Positions 24,537 through 33,618 of a DNA stretch of 50,663 bases are shown piece by piece. The notes beneath the pieces are model-generated. The model was given only the letters and a program-made list of their open reading frames with translations. It did no database searches and was not told where the DNA came from. Within the stretch, counting starts at the first letter, position 1. Every line of letters starts with the position of its first letter. The position numbers and the translations under genes are program-made. The DNA comes from Candidatus Angelobacter sp. Gp1-AA117 (GTDB lineage: Bacteria > Acidobacteriota > Terriglobia > Terriglobales > Acidobacteriaceae). The DNA lies in the NCBI GenBank assembly GCA_003223515.1, contig QHVI01000032.1:1-50663 (forward strand). Reading direction: 5' to 3'.

Positions 24537-24730
24537 AAGCACTCAGCCGTCAGCACTCAGCATTCAGCCCTTGATCATCTTTGCCGACCTCAAATGGCAA
24601 TGGGAGCAGATACGACCTCCGGATTAACCGCAGAGGGCGCAAAGGACGCAGAGGAAGAAAAGAAAGAAAAATCAAGAGTTTGGCCCAAGACACATTTACC
24701 CATTTACCAAATTACCCATTTACCAAATCC
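24537..24730. repeat. Cluster of intergenic repeats
   Basis: Three short repeat types lie side by side. A CACTCAGC/CAGCACTCAG run is at 24539-24570. ACCGCAGAGGGCGCAAAGGA and GAGGAAGAAAAGAAAG are at 24626-24670. ACCCATTTACCAAAT is written twice at about 24697-24729. Related forms recur at 27711-27990, 30839-30945 and 38938-38970. Confidence 0.6.
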
Positions 24731-24754
24731 AGTTGAGGGTCGGGCGGCTGAGTG

Positions 24755-26794
24755 CTATTTCGCCAGAACGGCGGCTGCAGCGCTTACTGGGGCAGATATA
24801 GGCAGTTCCAGCACCACGCGTGCCCCCCGGGGTTCTATGTTGAAGGCGTGAATGTCCCCGCCGTGCTCTTTCACGATGCCATAGCAGATGCTGAGTCCAA
24901 GGCCCGTGCCTTTGCCTACCGGCTTGGTGGTGTAGAACGGATCAAAGGCGCGGTTTACATCAGCGAATCCGGAACCGGTATCTTCAAAGCGGACTACGAT
25001 GCGTTCTCCATGGCGCAGGGCTTCAATGCGTAGGCGTTTAGGCGCCAGGTATTCCATGGCATCGATGGAATTGTTGAGCAGGTTCAGCAGAATCTGCTTG
25101 AACTGATCTTCATCGAGCGCCACTGGAGGAAGTTCAGGCTCAATCTGGAGCTGCACGTCCACGTCATTATTGCGGATGTGGTATTCGCGCAGGGCAAGCA
25201 CTTCCTGAACCAGAACTTCCAGGTTCGCCGATTTCTTTTCCAGGCTGTTCTGGCGCGCGAAACGAAGCAGGTTCTCGATAATGCGCCTCATCCGCTGCGC
25301 TTCGCGGCCCAGTTTTTCCAGCTTCTGGCGTGCAGGAGCATCAGTGATCTCATCGCCCAGCAATTCGGAATAACCAACAATGGAAGCCAGGGGATTGTTC
25401 AACTCGTGGGCGACGCCGGCCACCAGTTGTCCGATGGCGGCCAGCTTTTCAGAGCGCACGAGTTGCCGGTGCAGCCCGGCGTTATCGATGGTCACAGCCA
25501 GGTCGCCGCCCAGCAGTTCGATCTTGGATGTTTCTTCGGCATTGATTCTTTCGACATCCCGCGGGCGTGAAAGCGAGATGCATCCGACGTAAGCGCCCCG
25601 GGTGGACTGTAACGGCACGATCAGACGGCAGCCCTCTTCCCAGTGAGGATTGGGCCGGATTTCTTCCGTGCTCTCGGGCATCACGAACCTCTGCACCTGT
25701 TCACGGCTCAGAAGATAGGAATTCTGGCCAATTTTCACGCCAATCCGGCACAGTTCAGAGATATCTTCGAGCTTCCACTGTGCTGATTCCCTGCGGATGA
25801 AACTGGTGAGCTTTTCGGAGAGGCCACTGTATCCTGCCAGGTAAAGCTTGCGGTCATCGGTGCCCAGCAAAATAGCTACGTGCTGGAAATTGCTGGTTCC
25901 GGCAATGGCCTGTGCAATTTCAGGGCAGAGCGAATTTACTTCCACGCCGGTGAGAAGCCGCGAGGTTACGCTGGCGAATTTCTGAAGCTGGGCATTGAGC
26001 TTGTGCTCACGCAGGCTGGCCGCTTCCGACATTGCCGACTTATCTTCCAGCAGGGTCAGAATCATGCCAAAAGCCACGAAGAATTTTGGCGTGTTCCAGA
26101 GAGCTTCTGGGACTTGAAGTTTGGGCCACAAGATATACACGAGCTGGCCTAATGGAAACACCGCTCCCCAAAGAAGGAAGCCTCCGGCGGTGGTAATCAC
26201 GCCGGGCGACCAGCGGCGGTAGCGCAGCCAGAAAAGCAGCCCGGGAAGTGCGAATCCAATCGTCAAGATTGTGAGAAAACCAATGTTGAAGTCGCTACAC
26301 CATGCCCTGTAAATGGACCACATGCCTGTCGCGGTGGTTATGGGCATCCAAACCCAGGTAGCACCTCGGATTTTTCCGTGATAGCGGATGGTGAGTACCG
26401 GAGCCGCAACGAAAATGATTACAAGGCAGGCAATATAGATGGCCCGGTAAGGCCAGTAAAAAGAGTAGCTAACGGTATAGATCAACACCGGCAGGGCAGT
26501 CAGGGCAAGCAATGCCCAGATACGGCGCTTCTGCTCCACAAATGAGGTAAGCGAAGCAATAAAGATGACGGCCGAAAGCTGGAGCGATCCGAAGTTGATG
26601 GCATAGAGAAGGTTCTCAAGATTGCCCTGGCGAGGCTCAAAAACATTCACCAGGAAGTGAATGAAAATCAGGGTCCAGGCTGCCGTCCAGAGCTTCAGGC
26701 GGGTGGAATTTACGTGCCGCCGCAATGCGAGAAAGATTCCCACCAGCACTGCGAGAACCAGAATTGTAGGCAGCTTTTCGAGCAGAGAGGCCAT
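24755..26794 (-). CDS. Membrane sensor histidine kinase with GAF domain
   Basis: This 679-residue protein has about seven hydrophobic segments in residues 8-235, then a GAF-like domain (about 260-425), then a kinase core. The H-box is AHELNNPLASIVGYSEL with phospho-acceptor H463. The N-box is ILLNLLNNSIDAM near 568, the G1 box EDTGSGF near 604, and the G2 box GKGTGLGLSICYGIVKEHGG near 628. HELNNPL and N-box spacing place it in the NtrB/HPK4 type of kinases. No response regulator is adjacent, so it is an orphan kinase here. The 7TM-plus-GAF input suggests it combines a membrane signal with a small ligand. A 16-bp palindrome lies about 45 bp upstream. Confidence 0.9.
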   Translation of the reverse strand: MASLLEKLPTILVLAVLVGIFLALRRHVNSTRLKLWTAAWTLIFIHFLVNVFEPRQGNLENLLYAINFGSLQLSAVIFIASLTSFVEQKRRIWALLALTALPVLIYTVSYSFYWPYRAIYIACLVIIFVAAPVLTIRYHGKIRGATWVWMPITTATGMWSIYRAWCSDFNIGFLTILTIGFALPGLLFWLRYRRWSPGVITTAGGFLLWGAVFPLGQLVYILWPKLQVPEALWNTPKFFVAFGMILTLLEDKSAMSEAASLREHKLNAQLQKFASVTSRLLTGVEVNSLCPEIAQAIAGTSNFQHVAILLGTDDRKLYLAGYSGLSEKLTSFIRRESAQWKLEDISELCRIGVKIGQNSYLLSREQVQRFVMPESTEEIRPNPHWEEGCRLIVPLQSTRGAYVGCISLSRPRDVERINAEETSKIELLGGDLAVTIDNAGLHRQLVRSEKLAAIGQLVAGVAHELNNPLASIVGYSELLGDEITDAPARQKLEKLGREAQRMRRIIENLLRFARQNSLEKKSANLEVLVQEVLALREYHIRNNDVDVQLQIEPELPPVALDEDQFKQILLNLLNNSIDAMEYLAPKRLRIEALRHGERIVVRFEDTGSGFADVNRAFDPFYTTKPVGKGTGLGLSICYGIVKEHGGDIHAFNIEPRGARVVLELPISAPVSAAAAVLAK

Positions 26795-26838
26795 AAAGAC
26801 ACACCCGGAATCGCGCAGATTATCACATTCAAGTTCCT

Positions 26839-26854
26839 TAAAACAGACGTTTTA
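26839..26854. promoter_or_regulatory. Palindrome upstream of the histidine kinase gene
   Basis: TAAAAC-AGAC-GTTTTA is a perfect 6-bp inverted repeat 45 bp before the kinase start. It could be an operator; no regulator is assigned. Confidence 0.3.
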
Positions 26855-26968
26855 TGCCCTCTGAGGTGACCGAGGTAACAGGGGACGGGTAAATATGGGG
26901 CAATCAGCAGGAATTATGAGAGCGGGTGATGTGGTTATCGGAGCAGGTAACCAGAGAATTGTGAGCAG

Positions 26969-27703
26969 TTACAGGCGGGCAGTACGATTGATGGAGTTGA
27001 TCAGAAAAGACAATTCAGCGCTGAAGTCTTTGACTACTTTTTGCTTCCATGCGTCTGACCATAACCGCCTGGCGCGGAGGTATTGCTCCATGAATTCCAG
27101 CGGATCATCGGCCGAGCCGGGGGCGATGTTGGTCACAATCAAAGTGGGGCCGTGTCCCTCGCGTGCCCTGCGAATCGCTTCCTGGCTTACGCGATAGATA
27201 GCCACAACATCATTGGCATCCACTTCAATCACAGGAAGGGAATTCTTGCCGGAAACGGAGCCGGACACTGCGAACACCACCGGCAATTTATTTTTGGCTG
27301 CGTAGCTGACAGCCTCCTGTGACGGCCCATCGTTTACATACGCCAGCGTGATCAATGGCCGGGATTGCTTCTGGTAAACAAGCGCCATACCCATGCCCGT
27401 GCTTAAGGAAGCGCCAGAATTCCCAGGCGCTGCGAACGATTGCGCAATGACCCGTTCCAGAGGAGTGCCGCTGGCAAGGGCTGCGGCGGGATGCCTGCTC
27501 ACGATGTAATCCTGGGGCTTCAGATTCACGCCGCAGCCCACCATGACCGCTTCCTGTCCGGTTGCGTGCTGTTTGGGCAGGCCTTTTGCAAGCAGCCGGC
27601 AGTGAAGCATGGTGGAGTAAAGATGCTTGAGCCTGTCAGGGTTTAGAAGCGAAGAACTTTCAACCGGAGATTGCGGTTTACGGGCGGTGGCTCTTGCGGG
27701 CAT
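26969..27703 (-). CDS. E1-alpha-like thiamine diphosphate enzyme fold, probably degenerate
   Basis: This 244-residue protein is related to the alpha subunit of 2-oxoacid dehydrogenase E1 (LYSTMLHCRLLAKGLPKQ, TGQEAVMVGCG, DYIVSRHPAAALASG, and VDANDVVAIYRVSQEAIRRA). Normal E1-alpha is 320-370 residues. The cofactor motif G-D-G-x(about 25-30)-N should lie at YVNDGPSQEAVSYAAKNKLP. Here GDG is NDG, and the loop that follows KLPVVFAVSG is shortened, removing the usual Asn-Asn. No E1-beta gene is next to it. It is probably an inactive or repurposed subunit. It lies about 300 bp downstream of aceE on the same strand, across a block of repeats, so co-transcription is doubtful. Confidence 0.75.
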   Translation of the reverse strand: MPARATARKPQSPVESSSLLNPDRLKHLYSTMLHCRLLAKGLPKQHATGQEAVMVGCGVNLKPQDYIVSRHPAAALASGTPLERVIAQSFAAPGNSGASLSTGMGMALVYQKQSRPLITLAYVNDGPSQEAVSYAAKNKLPVVFAVSGSVSGKNSLPVIEVDANDVVAIYRVSQEAIRRAREGHGPTLIVTNIAPGSADDPLEFMEQYLRARRLWSDAWKQKVVKDFSAELSFLINSINRTARL

Positions 27704-27710
27704 AATGAAT

Positions 27711-27990
27711 TTTTATCGCAGAGGACGCGGAGTGGAATGGGTAAATGAATAATTTGGTAAATGGGTAAATGCAAGAAGAAGATTTCTTCTACCGGTTTCA
27801 AATTACCCAATTACCAACTTGCCCTTACCAATTTCGAACTTACCCATTCACCCATTTTCTTCCCCCAAGATCATCAGCGCACATCAGTTTCAATCAGCGT
27901 CATCAGCGGTAAGGTTTTGGTTTTTTATCTTAGATTCCTCTGCGTCCTTTGCGTCCTCTGCGGTTAAAAGGTTTTTGGCTGTGGCCCGCT
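27711..27990. repeat. Intergenic repeat block between aceE and the E1-alpha-like gene
   Basis: The roughly 300-bp gap is almost entirely repeat-like. In order it holds CGCAGAGGACGCGGAG (27717-27732); TTTGGTAAATGGGTAAATG and its near-inverse AATTACCCAATTACCAA (27740-27858); ATCAGCGTCATCAGCGGTAA with GGTTTTGG (27892-27920); and an inverted CTGCGTCCTTTGCGTCCTCTG (27940-27960). No gene is present. Confidence 0.65.
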
Positions 27991-28006
27991 ACGCCCTCTG
28001 GGCGAA

Positions 28007-30679
28007 TCACGCTCTTGCGGGATCGACTTTCTCCGGGTTCACGCCCAACTCCTGCATAGCTTTCTGGGCGCGCTTGGCGTCAAATTGGCCATCACGTGCC
28101 AGCCGTGACAACGCGGCTGCAGCTATTGACTCGGCATTCACTTCAAAGTGTTTGCGCAGATATTCGCGGTTGTCGCTGCGTCCGAAGCCATCTGTGCCGA
28201 GGCTCACCAGGCGTCCAGGGAGCCACGGCGCCAACTGGTCTGCCAGAACTTTCAGGTAGTCTGATGCTGCAATGATTGGCCCTTGCGCTTTGGCCTGCTC
28301 CAGCGCGGTCACTATGTACGGAGTTTTGGGCTTCTCTGCCGGATGCAAGCGATTCCAGCGTTCCACCGCCAGCGCATCGCGGCGTAACTCGTTGTAGCTG
28401 GTGACGCTCCACACATTAGCCTTTACATCATATTTTTCGGCCAGGATTTGCTGGGCGCGCAGCACCTCGTTGAGAATGGAGCCGCTGCCGAACAATTGCA
28501 CGGTAGCTTTGCCGCCCTCGGCATTGCGCAGTTTGTAGATGCCGCGCAGGATGCCTTCCTGGCTGCCTTCAGGCATCTCCGGCATGGCGTAATCTTCGTT
28601 GTAGACGGTCACGTAGTAGAAGCGGTCTTCGCCTTCCTGATACATGCGCCGCATGCCATCCTGCACAATGACGGCAATCTCGTAAACGTAAGCCGGATCG
28701 TAGATGGCGCAGGTGGGCACGGTGCTGGCCGTCACCGGGGTATGTCCATCCTGATGCTGCAGGCCTTCGCCGGCCAGCGTGGTGCGTCCAGCGGTGCCGC
28801 CAAACAGGAAACCCTTTCCATGAGCATCAGCAAAGGCCCAGATCAGGTCGCCTATGCGCTGGAAGCCGAACATGGAATAGAAAGTAAAGAACGGCACTAT
28901 AGGCATGCGGTAATTCGAATATGCGGTGCCGGCAGCCGTAAACGAGCCCATGGAGCCAGCTTCGGTGATGCCTTCTTCCAGAATCTGTCCGCTCTTCTCT
29001 TCGCGATAGTAAAGCAGCATGTCCTGATCGTGCGGCTTATAGAGCTGTCCTTCACTGGCGTAGATTCCCACCTGCCGTATGATCGACTCCATTCCGAAGG
29101 TGCGGCCCTCATCCGGAACAATGGGCACAATGAGCTTGCCGATCTTCGGATGCTTCATCAGGTTGCGCAGCATGCTCACGTAACCCATAGTGGTGGAGAC
29201 AGCGCGGCCCTTGGAGCCGGCCAGCGATTCGGCAAAGAAGTCCAGCGGCGGAGCCTGAAAATCCAGCTTTGGGTCTTCACGCCGTGGCAGATATCCGCCT
29301 AGTTGCTTTCTGCGCTCCTGGATGTAAGTGATTTCCGGGCTGTTATCCTGCGGACGGTAGGGCGTACCGTCTTTGGCTTCTTTCGCCGGAATCGGAATTT
29401 CAAACCGTTCTTTGAAAGCGGCCAGTGCCTGATCAGAAAGCTTCTTTTCCTGGTGGGTGGGATTGCGCGATTCTGCTGAAGCGATGCCGTATCCCTTGAT
29501 GGTCTTGGCCAGAATTACCGTCGGCTGGTCTTTGTGCTCAATGGCACGCTTGTAAGCGTTGTAAACCTTCTGGGGATCGTGTCCACCGCGCTGCAACCGC
29601 CAGATCTCCTCGTCAGTCATGTCAGAGACCAGTTCCAGCGTCTCAGGATACTTGCCGAAAAATTCTTTGCGGATGAAAGCTCCATCCTTGGCGCGGAAGC
29701 CCTGGTATTCGCCATCCACGCATTCATCCATGAGCTTAATCAACATTCCCGAGTGGTCGCGCTGCAGCAGGCGGTCCCAACCCGAACCCCAGATGACCTT
29801 GATTACGTTCCATCCTGCGCCCTGGAATGCGGCTTCCAACTCGTTGATGATCTTCCCGTTGCCGCGCACTGGGCCATCCAGCCGCTGCAGGTTGCAGTTG
29901 ACCACCCAGATCAGGTTATCGAGCTTTTCACGCGAGCCCAGCGTGATTGATCCCATGGTCTCCGGCTCGTCGGTTTCTCCGTCGCCGACGAAGGCCCAGA
30001 TCTTACGCGGGGTCTTCTGAATCAGGCCGCGGTTTTCTAGATAACGCATGAATCGCGCCTGGTAAATCGAGTTCAGCGGCCCCAGTCCCATGGACACCGT
30101 GGGAAAACGCCAGAATTCAGGCATCAGCCAGGGATGCGGGTACGACGAAAGTCCAGGCGTGTCGCGCAGTTCGTGCCGGAAATTCTCCAGATGGCCGGCA
30201 GTGATGCGTCCTTCCAGAAAGGCGCGCGCGTAAACGCCGGGCGAGGCGTGGCCCTGGAAGTAGATGAAATCCCCGGGCTGATCGCCATATTTCCCGTGGA
30301 AGAAGTGATTGAAGCCAACTTCCAGCAGTGTGGCCAGTGATGAATAAGTAGAGATGTGTCCGCCAATGCCCGGGTCCCGCTTGTTCTGGCGGTGAACCAT
30401 GGCCATGGCGTTCCAACGCATCAGGCTCTCAATACGGCGCTCCAGGGCGCGGTCGCCGGGATAAGGCGCCTCCTCCTGTGGAGGAATGGTGTTGATGTAG
30501 TGGGTGTTCAGTTGAACCGGAACATCGACGCCGGATTCACGCGCGTGGCTCGAAAGCGCATTCAGAAGGCGGGTGGCCTGGTTAGGCCCTTCCTGCTCTA
30601 CGATTTGATCAAATGCTTCGATCCATTCGGCAATTTCCTGAAGACCGGGGTCCAAAGCGGCAGCTAACTTCGCATTCAT
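28007..30679 (-). CDS. aceE: Pyruvate dehydrogenase E1 component, homodimeric type
   Basis: This 890-residue enzyme decarboxylates pyruvate and reductively acetylates lipoyl-E2. Numbered from an upstream ATG at 30718 that adds 13 residues, it has GGHISTYSSLATLLEVGFNH at 119-138, the thiamine diphosphate motif GDGETDEPET at 245-254 with NCNLQRLDG downstream, VPDEGRTFGME near 537, and the AGRTTLAGEGLQHQDGHT loop near 645. Length equals the single-chain E1 of gamma-proteobacteria. I chose the ATG at 30679, preceded by AAGGA, although the spacing is very short. E2 and E3 genes are not in the window. It sits alone in a repeat-rich region, so it is likely transcribed on its own. Confidence 0.95.
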   Translation of the reverse strand: MNAKLAAALDPGLQEIAEWIEAFDQIVEQEGPNQATRLLNALSSHARESGVDVPVQLNTHYINTIPPQEEAPYPGDRALERRIESLMRWNAMAMVHRQNKRDPGIGGHISTYSSLATLLEVGFNHFFHGKYGDQPGDFIYFQGHASPGVYARAFLEGRITAGHLENFRHELRDTPGLSSYPHPWLMPEFWRFPTVSMGLGPLNSIYQARFMRYLENRGLIQKTPRKIWAFVGDGETDEPETMGSITLGSREKLDNLIWVVNCNLQRLDGPVRGNGKIINELEAAFQGAGWNVIKVIWGSGWDRLLQRDHSGMLIKLMDECVDGEYQGFRAKDGAFIRKEFFGKYPETLELVSDMTDEEIWRLQRGGHDPQKVYNAYKRAIEHKDQPTVILAKTIKGYGIASAESRNPTHQEKKLSDQALAAFKERFEIPIPAKEAKDGTPYRPQDNSPEITYIQERRKQLGGYLPRREDPKLDFQAPPLDFFAESLAGSKGRAVSTTMGYVSMLRNLMKHPKIGKLIVPIVPDEGRTFGMESIIRQVGIYASEGQLYKPHDQDMLLYYREEKSGQILEEGITEAGSMGSFTAAGTAYSNYRMPIVPFFTFYSMFGFQRIGDLIWAFADAHGKGFLFGGTAGRTTLAGEGLQHQDGHTPVTASTVPTCAIYDPAYVYEIAVIVQDGMRRMYQEGEDRFYYVTVYNEDYAMPEMPEGSQEGILRGIYKLRNAEGGKATVQLFGSGSILNEVLRAQQILAEKYDVKANVWSVTSYNELRRDALAVERWNRLHPAEKPKTPYIVTALEQAKAQGPIIAASDYLKVLADQLAPWLPGRLVSLGTDGFGRSDNREYLRKHFEVNAESIAAAALSRLARDGQFDAKRAQKAMQELGVNPEKVDPARA

Positions 30680-30838
30680 ATCCTTACTAGTATGACGGTT
30701 GGGTGCCGTTTGATGCAATGTTTATGAGAGGATCGCAATGACTGAAGTGCATACGTAGTACTGAAGAGCCATTGAGCGGAAAATAAAGATTCAGCAATTA
30801 GCACAAGTGCGATGCGAGCCGACACTCATTCCGGATTT

Positions 30839-30945
30839 ACCACAGCTTAGCGAAGCCACAACAAGACCTTTACCGCAGCGTGGCGAGCCACAACCAAAAA
30901 CCTCTTACCGCAGAGGACGCAAAGGACGCAGAGGTAACAAAAGTA
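30839..30945. repeat. Composite intergenic repeat upstream of aceE
   Basis: CCACAGCTTAGCGAAGCCAC and ACCTTTACCGCA are followed by GTGGCGAGCCACAACCAAAA and ACCGCAGAGGACGCAAAGGA, then GACGCAGAGGTAACAAAAGT. From GTGGCGAGCCAC onward it matches the copy at 16001-16062 nearly base for base. Confidence 0.65.
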
Positions 30946-30973
30946 ATTTACCCTATCAGGTCGTGGTTGGCTG

Positions 30974-31903
30974 CTATTTTTCCGCCCAGCGCTTCCATCC
31001 TGAATACCCAAACCACAGACCATAAAAAAACAGCAGCAGAATGCCCGATGTCCATGAGGCCAATGCCTGCGACTGGCTGACCTTCCAGGTAATCACATAG
31101 AAATCGCCCGCGAGGCCAAGACCCAGAAAAAACATGGCCCACAACATGAATATCGAAGCAGTGCGATGGAAGCGTTCCGAGTCTTCCCCGTGTTCGGCGA
31201 TGCGGTGAAAAGCCGCGGGCGCAATCAGCAGCACCGCGCTGATTGCCACGGCCACCAGGCTGCCGAAATGCATCCATTTCATGCTTTTCTGAAGCCGGTC
31301 AAAATCCTGCATGAGAAAGATGACAACCTGAAAGCCCAGCAGCGCCTGCGTGCCGGGCAGCACCATGCGAGTCTCCGTCAACACGTGCTTGATCTTATCG
31401 GTGAGTGGAGTGCCTTCTTTGCTCATCTCAGTTTCATCCTGCTGGTCTTTGTTGGCGGTCATATCTTTTTTCGATTTCTCATAGTTCAAATAACCGAGGC
31501 CGTACCAGAGAATCATGGCAAAAGAACCCAGCGTGATGGCCGCAGCCCAGGCCATGCCATTGCCGGAAAGCTTCTGTGCCACCATGAAGATGCTTGCAGC
31601 CAAGCCTGCGGCAAAGGGCAGCAGCCCAAAATTCAAGACCACGCTGGTAAGATTTTTAATCCGGGCAGTCTCCTCGCCGCTCTCCGCAATCTGGTGGAAA
31701 GCAGCAGGAAGCAGAAGCGGCCCCAGCCCAAGGATCATCAGCCCCAGGCTGCCAAGCTGGGCCAGTTGAGTGGGCGGCGGAATACTGGAAAAATCAGGCT
31801 CAAAGAAGACGCGGAAGTCAACGCCGATCAGCACCTGCGCGCCGAGAATCAGAATGCGGACATCATTCAACCCATTTTCAATCTTGTCTTTGAGTTTTGC
31901 CAT
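30974..31903 (-). CDS. Internally duplicated DUF6328-like integral membrane protein
   Basis: This 309-residue protein consists of two copies of a four-helix membrane unit of about 145 residues joined by a charged linker (NKDQQDETEMSKEGTP). Unit 1 carries ILILGAQVLIGVDF and LLLPAAFHQIAESGEETARI. Unit 2 carries MVLPGTQALLGFQVVIFLMQ and LLIAPAAFHRIAEHGEDSER. The 'L-P-G-x-Q-x-L-L-x-F' and 'A-P-A-A-x-H-R-I' motifs fit the DUF6328 family, which is usually a single unit. Eight helices are predicted by eye. It is followed 22 bp later by... in genomic order it lies just downstream of the pyrophosphatase on the same strand, so the two probably form an operon. Function unknown. Confidence 0.78.
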   Translation of the reverse strand: MAKLKDKIENGLNDVRILILGAQVLIGVDFRVFFEPDFSSIPPPTQLAQLGSLGLMILGLGPLLLPAAFHQIAESGEETARIKNLTSVVLNFGLLPFAAGLAASIFMVAQKLSGNGMAWAAAITLGSFAMILWYGLGYLNYEKSKKDMTANKDQQDETEMSKEGTPLTDKIKHVLTETRMVLPGTQALLGFQVVIFLMQDFDRLQKSMKWMHFGSLVAVAISAVLLIAPAAFHRIAEHGEDSERFHRTASIFMLWAMFFLGLGLAGDFYVITWKVSQSQALASWTSGILLLFFYGLWFGYSGWKRWAEK

Positions 31904-31925
31904 AGAAGCAGGAGCAATGGCGACT

Positions 31926-32486
31926 TCAGTCCTGGCCTCCTTTTTTCTTGCGCGCTTTCTTCAGCAACTGCATGGCGGCCTTCGGGCCCTTCCGGCTGAG
32001 AACTTTGAAGCTTTCATTTTTCCACGGATAGTTTTCGAAGAAGCGGGCCATCTCTTCCACCAGGTTGGAATTCAGATCGTCCAGATGATTCACGTGAGAG
32101 TGAGTCTGTGATTCAGTCGCGACCGCCAGCAGCCTGTCATTGCGGTGCTTTTTGCCGCTTTGCACCTGGTGTCCTTCAAAAACCCCGATCAGGCGAGCCT
32201 CTACCAGACAACCGGGAAAGGCTGGAGCATCCATGAGGATCAGTACGTCCAGAGAATCGCCATCATCCGCTTGGGTGGAGGGAACAAATCCGAAGTCGTA
32301 GGGAAAAATCATTCCCGCAGGCAGGACACGGCTTAAAGCAAATATCTTTTGCTCCGGATCATAGGCATATTTGTTCCGGCTGCCCTTGGGAGTCTCAATG
32401 ACTACTTGAACTTTGTTCTTGCTTTCCTTGTCAGAAAAAGATTTAAGCTGTTCAGGATCGCTGCTGCGGTTCTTGGATTTACTCAT
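31926..32486 (-). CDS. ppa: Inorganic pyrophosphatase (family I)
   Basis: This 186-residue soluble enzyme splits pyrophosphate to phosphate, driving biosynthetic reactions forward. It has VVIETPKGSRNKYAYD near 29-44 with the substrate-binding lysine and tyrosine, FPYDFGFVPST near 61, and the Mg-binding signature DDGDSLDVLIL near 74-84, with the expected D-x-D-x-x-D pattern. The C-terminal tail is Lys-rich (KKARKKKGG). It is slightly longer than the usual 170-175 residues because of its N-terminus. It shares a strand and a 22-bp gap with the DUF6328-like gene, so both are probably co-transcribed. Confidence 0.93.
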   Translation of the reverse strand: MSKSKNRSSDPEQLKSFSDKESKNKVQVVIETPKGSRNKYAYDPEQKIFALSRVLPAGMIFPYDFGFVPSTQADDGDSLDVLILMDAPAFPGCLVEARLIGVFEGHQVQSGKKHRNDRLLAVATESQTHSHVNHLDDLNSNLVEEMARFFENYPWKNESFKVLSRKGPKAAMQLLKKARKKKGGQD

Positions 32487-32772
32487 GGATTGTCTCTTGA
32501 GACTTGCAAGTATAGAGAAACAGATGGCTTTTGGAAAATTTCAGATACTTGGATCAGATCTTATCGGCGTAATCAGTCCCGGGATTTTCACGCAAATTCA
32601 TTTCCATTCGGCAGGCTCGGTTTTCAACAGATCAGTGCAAAACAATGTGGAAAAAACCAGAGTTGATGCTTTAACCCATATAAAAATTGCACGTTTTAAC
32701 TCTTTGCACATCAAGATGTGCGGATTATGAAAGATGTGTAAATTTGTTTATGAAGGATTCACGAAACGGGAA
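32487..32772. other. Gene-free, AT-rich divergent region
   Basis: The region between ppa and the tlyA/nadK operon has no gene. It contains a 16-bp palindrome GCACAT-CAAG-ATGTGC at 32706-32721, followed by an AT-rich stretch that may hold the tlyA promoter. Confidence 0.4.
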
Positions 32773-32777
32773 TCTCG

Positions 32778-32812
32778 ATGGAGCGCAGCCGCCCCGGCTG
32801 CGCGGATGAAAC
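32778..32812. repeat. 'atggagcgcagccgcccc' intergenic repeat
   Basis: ATGGAGCGCAGCCGCCCCGG and a complementary CTGCGCGGATGAAACCTT follow. The same element occurs at 41326-41360 (ATGGAGCGCAGCCGCCCCCG then TTGCGGGGATAAATCTTT). It contains GCAGCC/GGCTGC, which can pair as a hairpin. The in-frame ATG it provides upstream of tlyA is not a real start. Confidence 0.6.
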
Positions 32813-32852
32813 CTTGTCAGCGGAAAATAGTGTTGAGCAGAATTCAATACCG

Positions 32853-33614
32853 ATGAAAACACGGCTGGACAAATTATTAGTGGAGCGCGGACTGGCAGCG
32901 TCACGCGAGCGCGCACAATCCATGATTCTTGCCGGCCGTGTGCTCGTGAATGACCAGAAGATAGAGAAGAGCGGCGCCAATGTGGAAACAGATGCCGCTG
33001 TGCGCCTGCTGGGCGAAGACCTGAAATACGTGAGCCGTGGTGGATTGAAGCTGGAAGCTGCGCTGCACCATTGGGACATCAATCTTACCGGCAGGAGTTG
33101 CATGGACGTGGGCGCCTCCACGGGCGGTTTCACAGATTGCATGCTGCAGCACGGCGCGGCAGAGGTCATTGCTATCGATACCGGGTATGGACAGATCGCC
33201 GCGACCTTGCGCTCTGATCCGCGAGTCAGGCTTCTGGAGCGCACCAACGCGCGCTACCTGACTGCAGATCAACTCAGGTACGTTGGTGGGAGCCGGCACA
33301 TCAGCTTTATTGCCATGGATGTCTCGTTCATCTCTGTTACACTCGTTCTCCCAGCGGTCTTTGAGGCGGTTTTCGCGGCTTCACAGGAGCAGAGTCGCGA
33401 AGTGGTCATCCTGATCAAGCCGCAATTTGAGGTTGGACGTGAGTCGGTCGGCAAAGGCGGAATCGTAAAAGATGAGCAGGCCCGGCAAATGGCGGTTGTG
33501 AAAGTGTACAAGGCAGTGGAAGCCGTGGGCGGACATGATGTTGAAGTGATCGACTCTCCCATTACCGGAATGGAAGGGAACCGCGAGTTCCTGCTGCACA
33601 GCAGATTTTCGTAA
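32853..33614 (+). CDS. tlyA: TlyA-family RNA methyltransferase (S4 domain plus FtsJ fold)
   Basis: This 253-residue protein methylates ribose 2'-OH in rRNA; TlyA members act on 16S and 23S rRNA. The S4 RNA-binding domain spans residues 1-62 (TRLDKLLVERGLAASRERAQ, GRVLVNDQ). The FtsJ-like methylase has the Lys of SRGGLKLEAAL, the SAM motif DVGASTGGFTDCML near 86, an acidic AIDTGYGQI, a catalytic DVSFIS near 150 and IKPQFEVG near 186. I start at 32853 because the upstream frame runs through a repeat element. NAD kinase follows 4 bp later, a common pairing in bacteria. Confidence 0.9.
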   Translation: MKTRLDKLLVERGLAASRERAQSMILAGRVLVNDQKIEKSGANVETDAAVRLLGEDLKYVSRGGLKLEAALHHWDINLTGRSCMDVGASTGGFTDCMLQHGAAEVIAIDTGYGQIAATLRSDPRVRLLERTNARYLTADQLRYVGGSRHISFIAMDVSFISVTLVLPAVFEAVFAASQEQSREVVILIKPQFEVGRESVGKGGIVKDEQARQMAVVKVYKAVEAVGGHDVEVIDSPITGMEGNREFLLHSRFS

Positions 33615-33618
33615 AGAG

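Noticed and set aside
32778-32852. Earlier ATG for tlyA
   Set aside because: The added 25 residues are encoded by an intergenic repeat also found at 41326, and the S4 domain starts at 32853.
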